This document shows, one piece after another, positions 20,029-29,437 of a DNA stretch of 64,000 bases. Each line of letters opens with the position of its first letter. Position 1 is the first letter of the stretch. Source of the stretch: Henningerozyma blattae CBS 6284 (Eukaryota; Ascomycota; Saccharomycetes; Saccharomycetales; Saccharomycetaceae); the NCBI RefSeq assembly GCF_000315915.1, contig NC_020189.1, forward strand, positions 868,001 through 932,000, written 5' to 3'. The translations under genes were made by a program, and so were the position numbers. The notes under the pieces were generated by a model that was not told where the DNA came from, did not search any database, and saw only the letters and a list, made by a program, of their open reading frames with translations.

Positions 20029-20640
20029 AGTATTTGGACAGTTTTTGCATTGCCTTGACTGTCCTGGACGTATGCCATTTTTTCTTTTGATACTCTTTAT
20101 AGTATCAACAATATTCTGTATATACTCTGTAGGTGACATATTTTCTTTGTCATCACTATTTAAACTAGCTAATTTAATATCGACCATTGAGTATCGTTCT
20201 ACTTTCTTCACAGCACATTTTTCTAATAAGATTATGTTATTTAAGACTTCCTTCTGAGCAGAATTTATCAATGTGAATTCTTTTCCACATTTTGTCAGGG
20301 TAATAATTTTATGTTCTACTAATGGAATACCATCAGCTGAATTACATTTAGTGATGTTATCAAAGTTCCATTTCCTTAGCAATAGCGTAACCATACTAAT
20401 CCAATTAGAAAATCAAGTTTTGCTGATTTATTTTCGTAATAAAATTTATGACTTTCACCATTGTTGGTGATAAATTCTTAATAATCTCCTCTGTCATCTC
20501 TTAGTGACATTAGATTTACAACATCTGATATTCTCGACAGTTTTGTTGTTTAATTTGTTTTCATTGATATCTTCAACCTTCAATTCAGTATTAACTTTTT
20601 CTTTCTTTGCCAATTATGAAATGAACGTGTTTAGCCTAGT
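20005..20640 (-). pseudogene. Partial Ty4-like gag
   Basis: A 129-codon frame (20394-20005) ends with RQCKNCPN, possibly a degenerate zinc finger, and runs through the frameshift heptamer. Upstream to about 20640, fragments in other frames look like gag N-terminal sequence (Lys/Glu/Asn-rich). Gag is therefore short and broken. No LTR is visible between it and tRNA-His. Confidence 0.55.
20022..20028 (-). promoter_or_regulatory. CUU-AGG-C programmed +1 ribosomal frameshift site
   Basis: On the - strand the heptamer CTTAGGC lies in the gag frame as CTT AGG C, seven codons before the gag stop at 20005-20007. In the +1 frame GGC enters the pol frame exactly (20024 is in register with 20078). This is the known Ty1/Ty2/Ty4 frameshift signal, where a Leu tRNA slips on CUU while the rare AGG codon is slow. 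Both registers check out, so the site is intact although the element is dead. Confidence 0.85.
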
Positions 20641-20739
20641 TTGGAAATATTCATGATATATAAAGTTTAAATCAGTGCAAGTATGAGTTGATAAAAATTG
20701 TGTCACGTGATTCGTATCAGATTGGGAAGCAAAAAGTAA

Positions 20740-20811
20740 TGCCATCTCCTAGAATCGAACCAGGGTTTCATCGGCCACAACGATGTGTACTAACCACTAT
20801 ACTAAGATGGC
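20740..20811 (-). tRNA. tRNA-His(GTG)
   Basis: A 72-base tRNA with acceptor stem GCCATCT/AGATGGC, anticodon GTG, TTC loop GGTTCGATTC and discriminator A. As expected for eukaryotic tRNA-His, the G at -1 is not encoded and is added by Thg1. No intron. As I recall it, the sequence is identical to the S. cerevisiae gene. An E-box CACGTG lies 31 bases beyond its 3' end (20704-20709). Confidence 0.97.
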
Positions 20812-21027
20812 TATTTATTGGTGTCACATCTTAAATGTGACTCCCACCACTCGGAAAGCTTTCCATCAATTAAATGAGAAGAACTAAGCCATTACTTTTG
20901 TTCACACATCTATATTTAAACAGTTCATTTCTTATTTCTTTCTTTTCTTTTGTTGGTAGCCTTTGTCAGCAAAGTAATGTCGAGTAGCTAGTGTATAGGA
21001 AAATAAGAAAAGTCTTACAAATATATT

Positions 21028-21130
21028 CATTTTAGTTATAGTATTTACTATATATATATCTAAATAAAGTAATCGTCTTTAGATCTTAAACACTGTATAA
21101 CAATGTCTAACTCTCTTGAATCCCAGTAAT
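21028..21130 (-). repeat. Truncated LTR related to the Ty4-like 3' LTR
   Basis: About 100 bases match the central part of the LTR at 14961-15199 (ATATATTCATTTTAGTTATA through CTCTCTTGAATCCC) with few differences, including a (TA) expansion. Both ends of the LTR, including its inverted termini, are missing. It lies about 217 bases upstream of the tRNA-His start, so it is more likely an independent old insertion than the 5' LTR of the neighbouring element. Confidence 0.75.
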
Positions 21131-21402
21131 CAATGTGAAATATCTCATCCCACCTTTTCCCTTCTTCGGCATTTGCCCATCAGGAAAGCGTGAGAATGCC
21201 CATTTAGGAAAATCGCAGAGTGGCTAATTGAAAGTCATGACCCATAGCTTAAGCAGGCAAAAAAAAAAACCACCCCCACTAGAAATATTTGACCCCACCA
21301 CCACTTCAATATATTGCACCCATTTGCCCGGCCATCCACCCCTCATCACGTGCCTGCCGTCCTGCATGACGCACCCCTAAAAGTATCCTGCTTTACCCTT
21401 CC

Positions 21403-21466
21403 TTTTCGCGTTTCGCACCCTTTTTTTCCATACATTTTCACGTTTCGCACCCCTTTTTTCCATACA
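21403..21466. repeat. Two 32-bp direct repeats in the ACH1 upstream region
   Basis: The unit, running TTTTCGCGTTTCGCACCC then a T run and CCATACA, occurs at 21403-21434 and 21435-21466 with a few differences, and the next copy starts (TTTTCGCGTC) at 21467. The TTTCGCG part resembles the SCB element of Swi4. The role is unknown. Confidence 0.8.
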
Positions 21467-22140
21467 TTTTCGCGTCACCTTTCCCAGAATTGACCCCGCA
21501 CCTCTAGGGTTGCCTGGCAACCCTCCGGACAACCCTACCCCGGCAATTCCGCAGCCCTGGCCCGCCAAATATTAGACCCAGTTTTTATCATATTCTATCT
21601 GTTAATTTCTTTTTATCTCTTTTAATTGCTATTTATTGCTTTTGAATCTTATGAATCTTTTGTCTATCTTGGTCCGGTTAAAAATCGGTTTGTCCGGGGT
21701 CATTCGTCTCCGGGTAGCGCCATTCAAAACTCTTTCTAGCTTTTGTCCTATATATAACGGTGTGTAATTCCCTTGTTGCTTATTATCCATAGGCCTATGC
21801 TTTTTTTTCTACTATTATGCTTTTGGCTCCCTTAAAAAAGTTTTTTTTTTTTTTAATTTCTAATAGCATCTTGTTTTATTTTTGTTATTTTCCTGTTTCC
21901 CAGTTGTTTCCTTATTCGTTACGCTTTTGTTTCTCATTTGTTTTTCACTTGTCACAATCCATTTTTTTAGTTTCCTGTTTCTTATTTCCATTTTCCATTT
22001 TCCTGTTTCCCGTTTATTACTCGTTTATTGTTTCACTTCTCCATTATTCTAGCCTATTCCAGATTTCCCCACCGTGTCCGAAAGATATCCATAGACAATC
22101 CCATTTCATATAGGACAATCACAGGACAATCAATTGTAAT

Positions 22141-22216
22141 TAATTATATTATACTATACTATACTATACTATACTTTTTACTTTACTTTACTTTACTTTA
22201 CCTTATTTTACTTTAC
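22141..22216. repeat. Pentanucleotide repeats (ATACT)n and (TTTAC)n
   Basis: Five to six copies of TATAC are followed directly by about seven copies of TTTAC, some imperfect. This compound microsatellite lies about 200-280 bases upstream of ACH1. Confidence 0.85.
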
Positions 22217-22419
22217 GACCAACCAATCCTCAATAAAGCTATCGCTGTTATCAAAGACTAAAAACATTGAATAGCAAGAGAAAAAAATAAAAAAAAAAAA
22301 TAGACATTGCCTAGATATTTAAATCTTCATATATATATATACGCCCTATACAAGCAAAGCTTAACCTGACGTAACCTCACACACAAACACACGTAGCAAC
22401 CCCTCGACTTAAATTCATC

Positions 22420-23994
22420 ATGTCCCAATTATTAAAACAAAGAGTCCGTTATGCTCCTTATTTGAAAAAACTAAGAGACCCCAAGGAATTGATCCCATAT
22501 TTTAAAAACGATCAATACATCGGTTGGTCTGGTTTCACAGGTGTTGGTGCTCCAAAAGTTATCCCCGAAACACTGGCCAATCATGTTCAAGAAAATAATT
22601 TACAAGGTAAATTAAGATTCAATTTATTCGTTGGTGCTTCTGCTGGTCCTGAAGAATGTGTTTGGGCTGATTTAAATATGATCAAAAGAAGATCACCTCA
22701 TCAAGTTGGTAAACCAATTGCTAAAAATATTAATAATGGTAACATTGCATTCTTCGACAAACATTTGTCAATGTTCCCACAGGATTTAACCTATGGGTTT
22801 TATACTAAGCAAAGAACAGATGGTAAGATTCTTGATTTTACTATTATTGAAGCCACTGCCATTAAAGAAGATGGGTCCATTGTCCCAGGTCCAAGTGTTG
22901 GTGCATCTCCGGAATTCATCAGTGTCAGTGATAAAGTCATTATTGAAGTCAACACCGCTACACCAAGTATGGAAGGGATGCATGATATCGATATGCCAGT
23001 TAACCCACCTTTCAGAAAACCTTACCCATATTTGAAAGTAGATGATAGATGTGGTGTGGATTCGATCCCTGTGGATCCAGAAAAAGTCCTTGCCATCGTT
23101 GAATCAACTACTATGGATAAAGTTCCACCAAATACCCCTTCGGATTCTGTTTCAAAAGCAATTGCTGGTAATTTAGTCGATTTCTTGAAGAATGAAGTCA
23201 AACAAGGTAGATTACCTGAAAATCTATTACCATTGCAAAGTGGTATTGGTAATATCGCTAACGCTGTTATCGAAGGCTTAACTGATGCTAATTTCAAACA
23301 TTTGAATGTTTGGACCGAAGTCTTACAGGATTCCTTCTTAGATCTTTTCGCTAATGGTAGTTTGGATTTCGCTACTGCTACTTCCATCAGATTAACTGAA
23401 GATGGGTTCAAGAGAGCTTTTGAAAATTGGGAAGATTTGAAACACAAGATTTGTTTGAGATCTCAAGTCGTTTCTAATAACCCAGAAATGATTAGAAGAT
23501 TGGGTGTCATTGCCATGAATACACCAGTGGAAGCTGATATTTATGGTCATGCCAATTCTACTCACGTCAACGGTTCAAGAATGTTGAATGGGTTGGGTGG
23601 TTCTGCTGATTTCTTAAGAAACGCTAAATTATCAATCATGCATACTCCTTCAGCAAGACCTTCCAAGATTGACAAGACTGGTATCTCCACCATTGTCCCA
23701 TTTGCATCTCATGTCGATCAAACAGAGCATGACTTGGATGTCTTGGTCACAGATCAAGGTCTAGCTGATTTAAGAGGCTTGGATCCAAGAGAAAGAGCCA
23801 ATGAAATCATTTCCAAGTGTGCTCATCCAGATTACAAAGATTTATTATTCGACTACCTACATAGAGCTGAACATTATGCCAAGAAGATGGGTACCTTGCA
23901 TGAACCTCATATGTTGCAAAACGCTTTGAAATTCCATACAAACTTGATTCAAAAGGGTACTATGAAAGTAGATTCTTGGGATCCACTAGATTAA
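22420..23994 (+). CDS. ACH1: Mitochondrial acetyl-CoA hydrolase / succinyl-CoA:acetate CoA-transferase
   Basis: The 524-residue product is full length (S. cerevisiae Ach1: 526) and strongly conserved throughout: [18 protein letters not shown] at the N-terminus, [15 protein letters not shown], the CoA-transferase segment [15 protein letters not shown], and [13 protein letters not shown] near residues 387-399. Ach1 moves CoA between succinyl-CoA and acetate, which detoxifies mitochondrial acetate and supplies acetyl-CoA during growth on acetate or ethanol. Codon use is clearly more biased than in the neighbours (GGT, AAG, TTG frequent), which suggests high expression. The gene marks the end of the mobile-element island. 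In S. cerevisiae it is YBL015W and does not lie next to TOP2. Confidence 0.96.
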   Translation: MSQLLKQRVRYAPYLKKLRDPKELIPYFKNDQYIGWSGFTGVGAPKVIPETLANHVQENNLQGKLRFNLFVGASAGPEECVWADLNMIKRRSPHQVGKPIAKNINNGNIAFFDKHLSMFPQDLTYGFYTKQRTDGKILDFTIIEATAIKEDGSIVPGPSVGASPEFISVSDKVIIEVNTATPSMEGMHDIDMPVNPPFRKPYPYLKVDDRCGVDSIPVDPEKVLAIVESTTMDKVPPNTPSDSVSKAIAGNLVDFLKNEVKQGRLPENLLPLQSGIGNIANAVIEGLTDANFKHLNVWTEVLQDSFLDLFANGSLDFATATSIRLTEDGFKRAFENWEDLKHKICLRSQVVSNNPEMIRRLGVIAMNTPVEADIYGHANSTHVNGSRMLNGLGGSADFLRNAKLSIMHTPSARPSKIDKTGISTIVPFASHVDQTEHDLDVLVTDQGLADLRGLDPRERANEIISKCAHPDYKDLLFDYLHRAEHYAKKMGTLHEPHMLQNALKFHTNLIQKGTMKVDSWDPLD

Positions 23995-24124
23995 GCAGAT
24001 TTCTCTCTTCTTATTTTTGCCCTTTTTTTTTGCTTCCACATGTCAATATATATTCGATATTCTATATTCTATTTTACGTATCTACATATTCTTCATTATT
24101 ATTTTTTTTTTACCTATATATATA

Positions 24125-24138
24125 ACGCGTTTTCGCGT
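24125..24138 (+). promoter_or_regulatory. MCB (ACGCGT) and SCB-like sites upstream of TOP2
   Basis: ACGCGT at 24125-24130 is followed by TTTTCGCG, an SCB-like core on the other strand, about 200 bases before the TOP2 ATG. MCB/SCB elements bind MBF and SBF and drive G1/S transcription. The role here is inferred from motif and distance. Confidence 0.5.
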
Positions 24139-24331
24139 TTTACGCCCTTTCACGTTATCTCAAAATTTCAATTGATCAAAGCAAACGCAAATCTTCTTTA
24201 AAAAAATACATTAATACATTAATCACATTGCATCATTTTTAGATCATTAGATCAACACAAGAAAAAATTTAAAAAAAAAAAGTAGCTGTTTAAAACATCC
24301 CTCAACAAAATAAACTCCCCTGCCCCTCTCA

Positions 24332-27300
24332 ATGACAGAAGTGAAATCGGCATCGGATAGATACCAAAAGATCTCACAACTGGAGCATATCTTAAAGAGA
24401 CCAGACACTTATATCGGTTCAGTGGAAATACAAGAACAACAACAATGGATCTACGATGAAACTACAGATTGTATGCTTGAGAAGACTGTCAATATAGTCC
24501 CAGGACTATTCAAAATCTTTGATGAAATCCTAGTGAATGCGGCTGATAATAAAGTTCGTGATCCATCCATGAAAAAAATTGAAGTTAATATAAACCCTTT
24601 AGAAAATTTGATTGAGGTGAAAAATGATGGGAATGGGATCCCCATAGAGATTCATAAAAAGGAAAAAATTTATATCCCAGAATTAATTTTTGGTCATCTT
24701 TTGACTTCATCAAATTATGATGATGATGAAAAAAAAGTCACTGGTGGTAGAAATGGGTATGGTGCCAAACTTTGTAATATCTTCTCCACAGAATTTACAT
24801 TAGAGACTGCCGATTCCAAAACTGGTAAGAAATATATTCAAAAATGGGAAAATAATATGAATGTATGCCATGATCCTAAAATCACTACTTATAAAAAAAT
24901 CCAATCGTACACAAAAGTTTCGTTTAAACCTGATTTGAAAAGATTTGGGATGGAAAATTTAGATGAAGATATATTAGGTGTTTATCGTCGTCGTGTTTAT
25001 GATATTAATGGGTCAGTCAGAGATATTAACGTTTATTTAAATGGTAAGTCTTTAAAGATTAGAAATTTCAAAAATTATGTGGAATTATATTTGAAATCTT
25101 TAGAAAAGAAAAGACAATTAGAAAATGGTGAAGATTCTACATCCCAACAGAGCCCCACTATATTATACGAAAAATTAAATGATAGATGGGAAATTGCATT
25201 TGCCGTTTCAGATATTTCATTCCAACAGATATCATTTGTAAATTCCATTGCTACTACCTCAGGTGGTACTCATGTCAATTATATTGTCGATCAAATTGTT
25301 AGAAAAGTTTCTGACTTATTGAAAAAAAAAAAGAAAAATATTAAACCTTTCCAAATTAAAAATAATATTTTCATTTTTATTAATTGTTTAATTGAAAATC
25401 CAGCATTCACTTCTCAAACAAAAGAACAATTAACAACAAGAGTAAAAGATTTCGGTTCCAGATGTGATATTTCTCCTGAATATATTAACAAGATTATGAA
25501 AACAGACCTAGCAACCAAGATTTTCGAAATTGCTGATGAAAATGCAAATAATGCTTTGAAAAAATCAGATGGGTCTCGTAAGAGTAGAATTACAGAATAT
25601 CCCAAACTAGAGGATGCAAACAAAGCAGGTACTAAAGAAGGTCATAAATGTACTTTGATTTTAACAGAAGGGGATTCTGCCTTGTCATTAGCTGTTGCAG
25701 GTTTGGCAGTGGTCGGTAGAGATTATTATGGTTGTTATCCATTACGTGGTAAAATGTTAAATGTAAGAGAAGCTAGCGCTGATCAAATTTTGAAAAATGC
25801 AGAAATTCAAGCCATTAAAAAAATTATGGGGTTACAACATCGTAAAAGATATGAAGATACTTCTTCTTTGAGATACGGTCATTTAATGATCATGACAGAT
25901 CAAGATCATGATGGGTCTCATATTAAAGGTTTGATTATTAATTTCTTGGAAAGTTCTTTCCCAGGTTTATTAGATATTCCAGGATTTCTTGTGGAATTTA
26001 TTACACCAATCATCAAAGTTACCATTACAAAACCATCAAGACAGACTATTGTATTTTATAATATGCCAGATTATGAAAAATGGAGAGAAGAAGAATCTCA
26101 TCAATATACTTGGAAACAGAAATATTATAAGGGGTTAGGTACTTCTACGGGTCAAGAAATGCGTGAATATTTTTCTGATTTAGATAAACATTTAAAGCAA
26201 TTTCATGCATTAGAAGGTAATGATAAAGATTTAATTGATTTAGCTTTTTCCAAGAAAAAGGCTGATGATCGTAAAGAATGGTTAAGACAGCATGAGCCTG
26301 GTACGGTCCTTGACCCCACAATTAAAGAAATCCCAATCAGTGATTTTATTAATAAAGAATTGATTTTATTTTCTTTAGCTGATAATATTAGATCAATTCC
26401 AAACGTTTTGGACGGTTTTAAACCCGGTCAAAGAAAAGTCATGTTTGGTTGTTTCAAACGTAATTTAAGATCAGAAATTAAAGTTGCTCAATTGGCTCCA
26501 TATGTTGGTGAATGTACTGCTTATCATCATGGTGAACAATCTTTGGCTCAAACTATTATTGGTATGGCCCAAAATTTCGTCGGTACAAATAATATTTATC
26601 TATTGATTCCTAATGGTGCATTTGGTACAAGAGCTACTGGTGGTAAAGATGCTGCCGCAGCAAGATATATCTATACCGAGTTAAATAAATTAACAAGAAA
26701 GATTTTTAATCCAAATGATGATCCATTATACAATTATATTCAAGAAGATGAAACTACAGTAGAACCACAATGGTATTTACCTGTGTTACCTACATTATTA
26801 GTCAATGGTTCAGAAGGTATTGGTACTGGTTGGAGTACAAATATTCCGTCATTTAATCCTCTTGATATTATTAAAAATATTAAACATTTGATGAATAATG
26901 AAGAAATGGAGGAAATGCATCCTTGGTTTAGAGGCTGGACAGGTACTATTGAAAAAATTGGTTATCAAAGATATAGAATGTACGGTAGAATCGAACAAAT
27001 TGGACCTAATACTTTAGAAATTACTGAATTGCCTGCTAAAGTATGGACCTCTACTATTAAAGAATACCTATTACAAGGGTTAAGTGGTACTGAAAAGACT
27101 AAAGCTTGGATCAAAGATATGGAAGAACAACATGGGAATTTCATTAAATTCATTATTAAATTAACACCTGAAGAAATGCAAAAGACCAGGAAGATTGGGT
27201 TTTATGAAAGATTTAAATTAATTTCACCAATTAGTTTAAATAATATGGTTGCATTTGATCCACAAGGTAGAATTAAAAAATATGAAAATCCTCAAGAAAT

Positions 27301-28438
27301 TTTAAAAGAATTTTATTATGTTAGATTGGAATATTATCAAAAGAGAAAAGATTATATGTGTGAGAAATTACAATGGGATGTAGAAAAACTTTCATTCCAA
27401 GTTAAATTTATTAAAATGATTATTGAAAAAGAATTGGTTGTCTCTAATATACCGAAGAAGCAAATCATTAAAGAATTAGAAACCCTTGGGTTCCCAAGAA
27501 TTAATAAAGATGGTAAGCCACATTACGGATCTATTCAAGAAAAGATTGAAGAATTGCTTGAAGAGGATGGTACTTCAGAAGAAGAGAAAGTGGAACAAGA
27601 AAATAACGATGAATTGAATGAAATTAATGGTCCAGAAGAAGAATATGGTACTTATGATTACTTGTTAGGTATGAAGATTTGGTCCTTGACTAAAGAAAGA
27701 TATGAGAAATTGTTAAAGCAAAAGCAAGAGAAGGAAGTTGAATTGGAAACATTGTTAGGTTTAACACCTCAAGATCTATGGAATAATGATATTGATGAAT
27801 TTGTTAAAGGTTATGATGAATTTTTGAAATTTGATGAAGATTTCCGTAATGGTTCAGCACCAACAAAGAGTAAAGGTAAGAGGAAAAGAGGTAGTAATAA
27901 TGATGGTGATGATGATGATGATTTTGATCCTTCTAATAAGAAAAAAAAGAAGTCAGCTACAAAGAAGCAAACCAGTAGGAAAATCAAATTAGAAGATCCA
28001 AATTTCAAAAGAATTGTTCTTGAAGCAAAGGCAATGGCCAAGCCAAAGGTCCCCTCAAGGATTAAATCAGAACCTACATCTTCAGTGGCCTCATCAAAGA
28101 GTAATACCCCACAACCTATCAAAACTGAAGAAGATAATGATACCTCTTCCAACTCTACATCATCGACAATTTTCGATAAATCAATTAAAAAAGAAGATGA
28201 AAAGCCTGGAAGTATCTTAAGTCGATTCTCTAGCCAATTTAAAAAAGCTTCATCTGCATTTGATGATTTAAATTCAGATAGTACAGCTACTACACCTGAA
28301 TCAATTGAAACAATTGAAGGCTCTAAATCTAAGAAACCTACCTCAAAGAAACCTGCTGCTCCAAAGAAAGCCGCTGCTCCCAAGAAGCCTGCTGCAAAGA
28401 CCTCTGTTCCCAAGAAGAGTAGAGCGAAAAAGTTATAG
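24332..28438 (+). CDS. TOP2: DNA topoisomerase II
   Basis: Top2 is the homodimeric ATP-dependent type IIA enzyme that decatenates chromosomes. Seen in order: GHKL ATPase (EILVNAADN near residue 66, GRNGYGAK near 141), the TOPRIM domain with LTEGDSA and DQDHDGSH, the winged-helix domain with catalytic Tyr 779 in AARYIYTEL, the coiled-coil gate, and a Lys/Ser/Asp-rich C-terminal domain. The frame ends at a TAG after 1368 residues, shorter than S. cerevisiae Top2 (1428), and the missing acidic tail follows in another frame at 28439-28707. A single extra A in the A5 run at 28427-28431 would join them. The catalytic core is intact, so the enzyme is certainly functional. Confidence 0.96.
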   Translation: MTEVKSASDRYQKISQLEHILKRPDTYIGSVEIQEQQQWIYDETTDCMLEKTVNIVPGLFKIFDEILVNAADNKVRDPSMKKIEVNINPLENLIEVKNDGNGIPIEIHKKEKIYIPELIFGHLLTSSNYDDDEKKVTGGRNGYGAKLCNIFSTEFTLETADSKTGKKYIQKWENNMNVCHDPKITTYKKIQSYTKVSFKPDLKRFGMENLDEDILGVYRRRVYDINGSVRDINVYLNGKSLKIRNFKNYVELYLKSLEKKRQLENGEDSTSQQSPTILYEKLNDRWEIAFAVSDISFQQISFVNSIATTSGGTHVNYIVDQIVRKVSDLLKKKKKNIKPFQIKNNIFIFINCLIENPAFTSQTKEQLTTRVKDFGSRCDISPEYINKIMKTDLATKIFEIADENANNALKKSDGSRKSRITEYPKLEDANKAGTKEGHKCTLILTEGDSALSLAVAGLAVVGRDYYGCYPLRGKMLNVREASADQILKNAEIQAIKKIMGLQHRKRYEDTSSLRYGHLMIMTDQDHDGSHIKGLIINFLESSFPGLLDIPGFLVEFITPIIKVTITKPSRQTIVFYNMPDYEKWREEESHQYTWKQKYYKGLGTSTGQEMREYFSDLDKHLKQFHALEGNDKDLIDLAFSKKKADDRKEWLRQHEPGTVLDPTIKEIPISDFINKELILFSLADNIRSIPNVLDGFKPGQRKVMFGCFKRNLRSEIKVAQLAPYVGECTAYHHGEQSLAQTIIGMAQNFVGTNNIYLLIPNGAFGTRATGGKDAAAARYIYTELNKLTRKIFNPNDDPLYNYIQEDETTVEPQWYLPVLPTLLVNGSEGIGTGWSTNIPSFNPLDIIKNIKHLMNNEEMEEMHPWFRGWTGTIEKIGYQRYRMYGRIEQIGPNTLEITELPAKVWTSTIKEYLLQGLSGTEKTKAWIKDMEEQHGNFIKFIIKLTPEEMQKTRKIGFYERFKLISPISLNNMVAFDPQGRIKKYENPQEILKEFYYVRLEYYQKRKDYMCEKLQWDVEKLSFQVKFIKMIIEKELVVSNIPKKQIIKELETLGFPRINKDGKPHYGSIQEKIEELLEEDGTSEEEKVEQENNDELNEINGPEEEYGTYDYLLGMKIWSLTKERYEKLLKQKQEKEVELETLLGLTPQDLWNNDIDEFVKGYDEFLKFDEDFRNGSAPTKSKGKRKRGSNNDGDDDDDFDPSNKKKKKSATKKQTSRKIKLEDPNFKRIVLEAKAMAKPKVPSRIKSEPTSSVASSKSNTPQPIKTEEDNDTSSNSTSSTIFDKSIKKEDEKPGSILSRFSSQFKKASSAFDDLNSDSTATTPESIETIEGSKSKKPTSKKPAAPKKAAAPKKPAAKTSVPKKSRAKKL

Positions 28439-28707
28439 AATTATCAGATGACGATGATGTAGAAATGGACGATGTAGATTCCGATACTTCTGTCACAAAA
28501 AACAACACCGATAACGAGGATGAAGAAGAAGAAGTTGTTGCAAGACCAAGAAGAGCGCGTGCTACTAGAGGTTCAGTACCAAGAACGTCGTACAAGGAAA
28601 CTATCGAACTTTCAGAAGACAGTTTCATCGATGACGATGACGCTGATGAAGATGGAAATGACGATGATGATGCGGCAGACTCAGACGAATCTTTCACCGA
28701 TGACTAG
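28439..28707 (+). other. TOP2: Out-of-frame acidic C-terminal tail of TOP2
   Basis: Reading one base back from the TOP2 frame, starting at GTT (28432), the sequence continues VIELSDDDDVEMDDVDSDTS and runs through a DEEEE stretch, an Arg-rich patch and a second acidic block to TAG at 28705-28707. This is the usual acidic, CK2-type tail of fungal Top2. It carries codon usage and charge typical of coding sequence, so it is almost certainly part of the gene. The break is either a sequencing error in the A run or a real recent frameshift that removes about 90 residues. Confidence 0.8.
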
Positions 28708-29437
28708 CCGCTGTCCTTCCTCTATATATGTGTTTGTAAATTATCTGTATTATCTATGAGCATCCTGTGTCTTGTGGTGCTGTATAGGCCATTATATATT
28801 CAGTCTCTTGATACTATCTAACTAAATTCATAAAAAAAGAAAATATTAGTATATTGCATTCTTGGCAATTTTCATTATCCATTATTTATTGCGCTAGAAA
28901 ATATCGCACCCTAATTCATTCGATTATATTTTTTTATTGTTCTTTTTTTAAACCCGAAGTATATCGATGATGCCCTTTTTTGTCTCGTCTGCCATTTGCG
29001 TATTTTCCTTTCGCATTATTTTCAATTTTCACGGAAAGCAGGGATGGCTGGAAAAAAAATAAATATCACCCCTTTGATATCTAAGGAATAACAATGTAAA
29101 TAAAACAGCAAGCATAAAGGATTTTCCATTGGACAACAAACCATTCAATATTCTGGATAAAAAAACAAAGAGACAGTAATAAAAGTTTTGATAAGAAAGA
29201 CTTGTACAATATATTTTTGTACAGAACACAAATACAACACAGTTTTATAATACAATTGACCAAATTTCAAAGACGTTAAAATTAGGCCATCTCAATTTAG
29301 AGAATTCTCCAATACAAGAGGAACAAAATAAAAAAAAAAGAAAAATATAATAAAATTAATTGTTATAATAATAATAAAGAATTTAAAATAAAAAGAAGGT
29401 TTGAAATTAGTATCAATTAATAACAGTTTTTTTTAGA
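28708..29437. other. Intergenic TOP2-TCB2
   Basis: About 730 bases, AT-rich, holding the TOP2 3' end and the promoter of the tricalbin gene. I see no gene, repeat or RNA that I can support. Confidence 0.5.

Larger units (their letters stand above)
14961..20640 (-). mobile_element. Degenerate Ty4-like (Ty1/copia) retrotransposon(s)
   Basis: On the - strand, from right to left: decayed gag (20640-20005), a CUU-AGG-C +1 frameshift site (20022-20028), protease, partial integrase, a long acidic Asn-rich linker, reverse transcriptase, an assembly gap, a second reverse transcriptase copy, RNase H ending at 15240, a polypurine tract (15200-15210) and the 3' LTR (14961-15199). The integrase part (STQDH.AN.RAER.IRTIITD) is close to what I recall of S. 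cerevisiae Ty4. The 5' LTR and PBS are missing; tRNA-His begins at 20740. Frameshifts and the integrase deletion make it non-autonomous. Because of the internal duplication and gap, this may be parts of two elements. Confidence 0.85.
21131..22419. other. Long ACH1 upstream region with GC-richer block and repeats
   Basis: About 1.3 kb with no conserved gene. The left part (21150-21730) is clearly richer in G+C than its surroundings, with C-rich runs and several CGG/CCG triplets. It contains a 32-bp tandem duplication (21403-21466) plus a partial third copy. The right part has T-rich DNA, pentanucleotide repeats (22141-22216) and a TATA-rich stretch near 22330, about 90 bases before the ACH1 ATG. 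CSRE-like or Adr1/Cat8-type sites would be expected for ACH1, but I cannot assign any with confidence. Confidence 0.5.

Noticed and set aside
21377..21568. 63-codon - strand frame with Gly/Arg-rich product
   Set aside because: It is produced by the GC-richer block and its tandem repeat, with repeated peptide words and no similarity to any family I know.
22141..22216. Possible CRISPR-like regular repeats
   Set aside because: The units are 5 bases with no spacers; this is a microsatellite, and the genome is eukaryotic.
27811..28413. 200-codon - strand frame opposite TOP2
   Set aside because: It is the antisense of the Lys/Asp/Ser-rich C-terminal domain of Top2.
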